Shown here one piece after another: positions 20,738-23,899 of a stretch of DNA of 23,899 nt. The notes below the pieces were generated by a model, which ran no database searches, was not told the DNA's origin, and saw only the letters and a program-made list of their open reading frames with translations. The DNA comes from a virus: positions 1 through 23,899 of the IMG/VR virus record IMGVR_UViG_3300002137_000018; one strand, 5' to 3'. Both the position numbers and the translations under genes were made by a program. Position 1 is the stretch's first letter. Each line of letters starts with the position of its first letter.

Positions 20738-22316
20738 AATAGTTTGTGCTTATGAAGATCGGCATTGGTGCATCATAATCTTCCATATTTTCTGCTTGTG
20801 TAAATGTGTTGTAGATTCTAGGATCCCAGTCTTTTAATACCGCCATCATTCTTATTGCTAGTAGCGTGGCACTAACAAGATCATCTGTTTGGCCTGCTTT
20901 TGATTGATAACTTGATCCGGTTGCAACATAGTTTTTAAGTTCTGACAGGAACGGTTTACTGTGTATAACCATTTTATCATTTTCAATCATAGTTTTAAGT
21001 CTACTACAAGCAGTAATTTTACTGCCGTGCGTAGTGTTGAAACCTTTACGGAATTTCCTGACGTGTCCTTTTCTAATTGGTTCGCTAACAAATAGACCTG
21101 GAATGTTCTCTTCACCGAAGTCGTTTATAACGATTAGTGCTGCTTCGCCGATACCGTTGTTTTCAACACTCCAGTAAATTCCGTTCTGGTTCCCTGTTTC
21201 CTGTGCAAGATACTTACAGATATCTGCAAGCACTCTTATCTGCCCGGGAATAGCAGTTGTATTATGTTGCCACTCTGCAACTTGTTCGTAACTTGGTAAT
21301 TCAAATACTTGTATAGCAGCATTATCGCCACCCGTTCCCATACTAGGATCAAGTGCTACTGCATATGTATATTGACTTGTAGGTTTCTTATACCAACGAG
21401 TTTGCCCCATATTAACTAACGGAGGCTTGCCTTCCATACTAGCAAGTTTAATACTGTTGATCAGTGTTTCGTCAAATACAAGGAATTCGCAGTCATATTC
21501 ACGACGGAAGCGTTCTTCGCCAATTCGTCCTAGTTCTTCTTGTTTCCATTTCTCATCACGGTCTGGATGTTCTGTCCAATAACTACGGAAACTATGGAAA
21601 CCGTTTAATCCTACTTCTTGTTCGTTGCCGTGTTCGTCAAACTTGTCTTCTGCTTGTTTCCAAATAGTAGCAAATGTATCTTCATCACTGTTTGGAGTTG
21701 ATGTAAGAATAGCACGACCACCAGTTGCTAGTGTAGGAGATATTGATGTCCAAAAATCTGTAGCAACATTAGGTTGTACAAATGCAAACTCGTCACAGTA
21801 TAGTAACGAGATACTCATACCACGTCCTGTGTTGCCTGTTGTAGTAGCACTAACAATACGTGAACCATTTTCAAATTCAATACTACCTTTGTTGTAGTTA
21901 GTAACACCTGCTCTAATATAGTCTGGGCATAATTCGTAGATATAACGAATACGCTGCATAATCTCTTGCGCACCTGTGTACTTGTGTGCAGCAATAAGAA
22001 TAGTTTGATCTGGCGTAAACATTGCATACCAGGCTAGGTAAACAGCAGCACAGGTAGTTTTGCCTGTTTGTCTAGGTAGCATATTAATATTAAATCGGAA
22101 GTTGTGATAACTTTGTAACAAGCGTTCTTGATATTCATACGGATCAAATAATAACTTACCTTTTACTGGATGTTGTATATATGCAAACTTACGAGAAAAA
22201 TACATATACCCATTAACTGGATCCATACACTTCATAAGGTCGTTAATTTGCGATTCAGAGAAAGTCTCCTTACGATTTGCTTTTTTAATTAATACGCCGT
22301 CTAGTGCTTTTGCCAT
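20736..22316 (-). CDS. terL: Terminase large subunit (gp17-like)
   Basis: TerL is the ATP-driven DNA packaging motor and headful nuclease. With ATG 22316 (MAKALDGVLIKK) the protein is 526 aa; a TTG 15 bases upstream lies over the promoter box and is unlikely. ATPase: MLPRQTGKTTCAA (Walker A, ~79-91), Walker B ISLLYCDEFAF with Asp175-Glu176, coupling motif ILTSTPNS. RNase H-like nuclease: YAVALDPSMGTGGD with Asp323, SVENNGIGE, and TDDLVSATLLA supplying the other acidic residues. Length is shorter than T4 gp17 (~610). No intron or frameshift. It sits behind a terminator and late-type box, so it has its own late transcription unit. Confidence 0.96.
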   Translation of the reverse strand: MAKALDGVLIKKANRKETFSESQINDLMKCMDPVNGYMYFSRKFAYIQHPVKGKLLFDPYEYQERLLQSYHNFRFNINMLPRQTGKTTCAAVYLAWYAMFTPDQTILIAAHKYTGAQEIMQRIRYIYELCPDYIRAGVTNYNKGSIEFENGSRIVSATTTGNTGRGMSISLLYCDEFAFVQPNVATDFWTSISPTLATGGRAILTSTPNSDEDTFATIWKQAEDKFDEHGNEQEVGLNGFHSFRSYWTEHPDRDEKWKQEELGRIGEERFRREYDCEFLVFDETLINSIKLASMEGKPPLVNMGQTRWYKKPTSQYTYAVALDPSMGTGGDNAAIQVFELPSYEQVAEWQHNTTAIPGQIRVLADICKYLAQETGNQNGIYWSVENNGIGEAALIVINDFGEENIPGLFVSEPIRKGHVRKFRKGFNTTHGSKITACSRLKTMIENDKMVIHSKPFLSELKNYVATGSSYQSKAGQTDDLVSATLLAIRMMAVLKDWDPRIYNTFTQAENMEDYDAPMPIFISTNY

Positions 22317-22320
22317 ACTG

Positions 22321-22328
22321 TATTTACT
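22321..22328 (-). promoter_or_regulatory. T4-late-like promoter box AGTAAATA before terL
   Basis: Minus strand AGTAAATACAGTATG places the box four bases before the terL ATG, the same spacing as for the structural gene at the left end. It directly follows the upstream terminator's U-tract. Confidence 0.5.
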
Positions 22329-22329
22329 C

Positions 22330-22356
22330 AAAAAAATAGACCCCTAAGGGCCTATT
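22330..22356 (-). terminator. Rho-independent terminator after the peptidoglycan-binding protein
   Basis: On the minus strand AATAGGCCC-TTAG-GGGTCTATT forms a 9-bp stem (one G-U pair) followed immediately by seven T's (22336-22330). It ends transcription from the gene stopping at 22378, just before terL. This is the best terminator in the window. Confidence 0.85.
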
Positions 22357-22377
22357 GAGTTAGCTTCTTAGTGAGCT

Positions 22378-23899
22378 TTATTTTTTAGCAAGTGCTTCTT
22401 CAAGTGCTTTACGTAAGTCTGATTTAATTGCTTCAACTGCCATTGCGTTGTCGCCGTCTTGTGCTTTAGCATATGCTTTCTTAGGACGGTTAATACCACC
22501 AGCTAAGTCATTAAGCATGTAGTTAGCATCTTTGTATTCTTCGTCTGGGCTGTTGTCCCACTCTGCAACTACTGCATCATATTCGGAAGTATCTTCACTG
22601 CATGATGTTTCTTCATGTACTTCTCCACAAACGCTACAAGGTTCACTAGGACCGTCCATTTCATCGCCGCCTACCATTCCGATAAAGTCTGCCATGCTAT
22701 CTTGCTTAGGTGCTGCGGCACCCATTGGCGGCATGGAAGGCATCGGTGCCATCATACTACTTACAGGTGCTGCATCTGACATACCTGCATTTTTTAGCAA
22801 CTTCATTAATTCTGCAACTTGATCAGCTGTGTCAGCTGTCATAGATACATTCATTGAAGCTGACTCGTTCATTGCTTTTTTCATACTATGGTCCTTACTT
22901 TGATTTTGTTGTGTTGGTGCCGAAACTGGTTTTTCTCCTGGGAACTTTGTTGCAAGTTGCTGAGCATCACCGTATGTGCGTACACCGTCTTTATCAATGT
23001 ATGGCTTAGATCTATCAATATTAAAATTGCCAGTTTGTCCGTTTGGCATAATTTGAACTTCTTTATCAGGTTTTACTACAGGTTTTACTTCTGCTTTTGC
23101 TGCTGCTTTTGCTGCTGCATCTGCTCCACCTACGCCACCTGTTGGATCTGCTTCATCTGGGTTATTGCCTGCTGGCTGTGTTGCGAAGCCTACAGTTGGA
23201 TCTGCTTCATCTGGGTTATTGCCTGCTGGAGGAGTTGTTCCTGATGTATTTCCTGTTGGATCAGTTCCTGCTGCTGCTGGTGCTGCTGTTCCTGTTGCTG
23301 CTGCCGGTGCTGCGTCTGCGTTTAATTTTGCTTGCATTGCTTTAATAGTATTAGGACCAACTTGCCCGTCTACTGTTAATCCGTTTGCCTTTTGGAAATC
23401 TTGTACAGCTTTAAATACACCGTTACCGTATTTGCCATCTATGCCATTTGGGTCAAACCCTAAACGCGATAGAGCAAGTTGTATAGTTTTAACTTGGTCC
23501 ATTGGCTTCTTACCGCCGGTTTGATAATCTTTCATCAAGTTTTTCGATGTAACTTGCCCCAACTTAGCAGGTAATCCACTAGTAGCTTGTCCTGGACGAA
23601 CAGGCGGTTTTGCTGCTGCTTTTGCTGCTGCATCTGCTCCACCTACGCCACCAGTTGGATCTGCTTCATCTGGGTTATTGCCTGCTGGAGGAGTTGCCCC
23701 TGCGTTTGGATCTGCTTCATCTGGGTTATTGCCTGCTGGAGGAGTTGCCCCTGCGTTTGGATCTGCTTCATCTGGGTTATTGCCTGCTGGAGGAGTTGCC
23801 CCTGCGTTTGGATCTGCTTCATCTGGGTTATTGCCTGCTGGAGGAGTTGCCCCTGCGTTTGGATCTGCTTCATCTGGGTTATTGCCTGCTGGCTGTGTT
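22378..23899 (-). CDS. Repeat-linker protein with peptidoglycan-binding domain (5' end outside window)
   Basis: The frame is open from the window edge to the TAA at 22378: 506 codons visible, N-terminus missing. The TTG at 23562 sits inside the open frame (PAKLGQVTSK) and is not a start. From the visible end it has 17-aa repeats (ATPPAGNNPDEADPNAG), an Ala/Lys linker, LGQVTSKNLMKDYQTGGKK, a PG_binding_1 domain (TIQLALSRLGFDPNGIDGKYG...VFKAVQDFQKANGLTVDGQVG...), more repeats, then DKDGVRTYGDAQQLATKFPGE. The C-terminal half is Met/Pro/acid-rich, with CSVCGEVHEETSC (possible metal knuckle) and DEEYKDANYMLNDLAGGINRPKKAYAKAQ, which I recall from other marine phage proteins. It is probably a virion or scaffold-related protein that binds cell wall; role unproven. 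Confidence 0.75.
   Translation of the reverse strand, partial: TQPAGNNPDEADPNAGATPPAGNNPDEADPNAGATPPAGNNPDEADPNAGATPPAGNNPDEADPNAGATPPAGNNPDEADPTGGVGGADAAAKAAAKPPVRPGQATSGLPAKLGQVTSKNLMKDYQTGGKKPMDQVKTIQLALSRLGFDPNGIDGKYGNGVFKAVQDFQKANGLTVDGQVGPNTIKAMQAKLNADAAPAAATGTAAPAAAGTDPTGNTSGTTPPAGNNPDEADPTVGFATQPAGNNPDEADPTGGVGGADAAAKAAAKAEVKPVVKPDKEVQIMPNGQTGNFNIDRSKPYIDKDGVRTYGDAQQLATKFPGEKPVSAPTQQNQSKDHSMKKAMNESASMNVSMTADTADQVAELMKLLKNAGMSDAAPVSSMMAPMPSMPPMGAAAPKQDSMADFIGMVGGDEMDGPSEPCSVCGEVHEETSCSEDTSEYDAVVAEWDNSPDEEYKDANYMLNDLAGGINRPKKAYAKAQDGDNAMAVEAIKSDLRKALEEALAKK
23099..23248. repeat. Second repeat block of the PG-binding protein
   Basis: Contains two copies of the PAGNNPDEADP coding unit, starting near 23144 and 23198 (54-bp spacing), plus an Ala/Lys linker (AAAKAAAK) nearly identical to the one at 23611-23656. 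The linker-plus-repeat block is thus present on both sides of the peptidoglycan-binding domain. Confidence 0.75.
23657..23899. repeat. 51-bp tandem repeat array
   Basis: Four full 51-bp units begin at 23657, 23708, 23759 and 23810 and a fifth starts at 23861 and is cut by the window edge with a variant end (GGCTGTGTT instead of GGAGGAGTT). The units are essentially identical and encode 17 residues each, ATPPAGNNPDEADPNAG, so reading frame is preserved whatever the copy number. The array may continue outside the window. Confidence 0.93.

Noticed and set aside
22317-22331. Alternative upstream TTG start for terL (MSKYS...)
   Set aside because: It falls on the TAAATA box and the terminator tail; the ATG at 22316 fits better.
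22888-23345. Plus-strand frames rich in Leu, Cys and Trp that look like membrane proteins
   Set aside because: Antisense of the Ala/Pro/Gly linkers in the PG-binding protein; composition is an artefact.
23643-23873. 76-aa minus-strand frame with repeated MKQIQTQGQLLQQAITQ
   Set aside because: It is the 51-bp tandem repeat read in another frame; the real frame is the long open one encoding PAGNNPDEADP repeats.
23657-23899. Possible CRISPR-like array
   Set aside because: The repeats are contiguous 51-bp units without spacers and encode protein.

Overview
The window is about 24 kb of a tailed-phage genome from the T4-like marine myovirus group, the broad group that includes cyanophages and pelagiphages. 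The diagnostic genes are UvsW helicase, gp32 single-stranded DNA-binding protein, UvsX recombinase and the large terminase gp17, accompanied by several conserved marine-T4-like proteins of unknown role. Genes are tightly packed, mostly on the minus strand, with many ATGA or TAATG stop/start overlaps. I see no host genes, rRNA, tRNA, insertion sequence, integrase or CRISPR array. Kdo-type sugar genes suggest a Gram-negative host, but I cannot name it.

Layout. (1) 1-689 is the 5' part of a virion structural gene that runs off the left edge. (2) 710-1078 is one plus-strand conserved gene. (3) 1071-8609 is one long minus-strand block of twelve close or overlapping genes, read from a near-consensus sigma70-type promoter at 8616-8644: a conserved 406-aa protein, UvsW, two small conserved proteins, an SGNH hydrolase, KdsA, KdsB, a 156-aa conserved protein, a zinc-finger-like protein, two tiny proteins, and a 185-aa protein that looks like a miniature piece of bacterial DNA polymerase III alpha. 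(4) 8627-15522 is a surface-glycan island: four related glycosyltransferase-like proteins, two DxD glycosyltransferases, two methyltransferases, and a nucleotidylyltransferase-cupin fusion. Two of these genes are inverted onto the plus strand. (5) 15531-18413 is a recombination module: a UvsY-like candidate, a small acidic protein, UvsX and gp32, headed by an elaborate gp32 control region. (6) 18551-23899 is a late module: a LysM-containing protein, the large terminase, a strong terminator, and a peptidoglycan-binding-domain protein with 51-bp tandem repeats that runs off the right edge.

How the genes may work together. UvsW, UvsX, gp32 and the UvsY-like candidate are the T4-type recombination-dependent replication set. 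KdsA and KdsB make Kdo-8-phosphate and CMP-Kdo. The four-member family resembles, at the level of short motifs, the KpsC/KpsS Kdo-transferase type. Together with the SGNH hydrolase, methyltransferases and the sugar-nucleotide fusion protein, they look like a phage-encoded program for building or altering a Kdo-containing surface glycan, perhaps to change the host surface during infection or to decorate the virion. Kdo production appears to be co-transcribed with UvsW, which would make it an early function.

Two promoter classes can be proposed: sigma70-like promoters before the UvsW block and gp32, and a T4-late-like (G/A/T)NTAAATA box 4-7 nt upstream of several minus-strand start codons. Several of these promoters place the expected transcription start at or beside the ATG, which suggests leaderless mRNAs.
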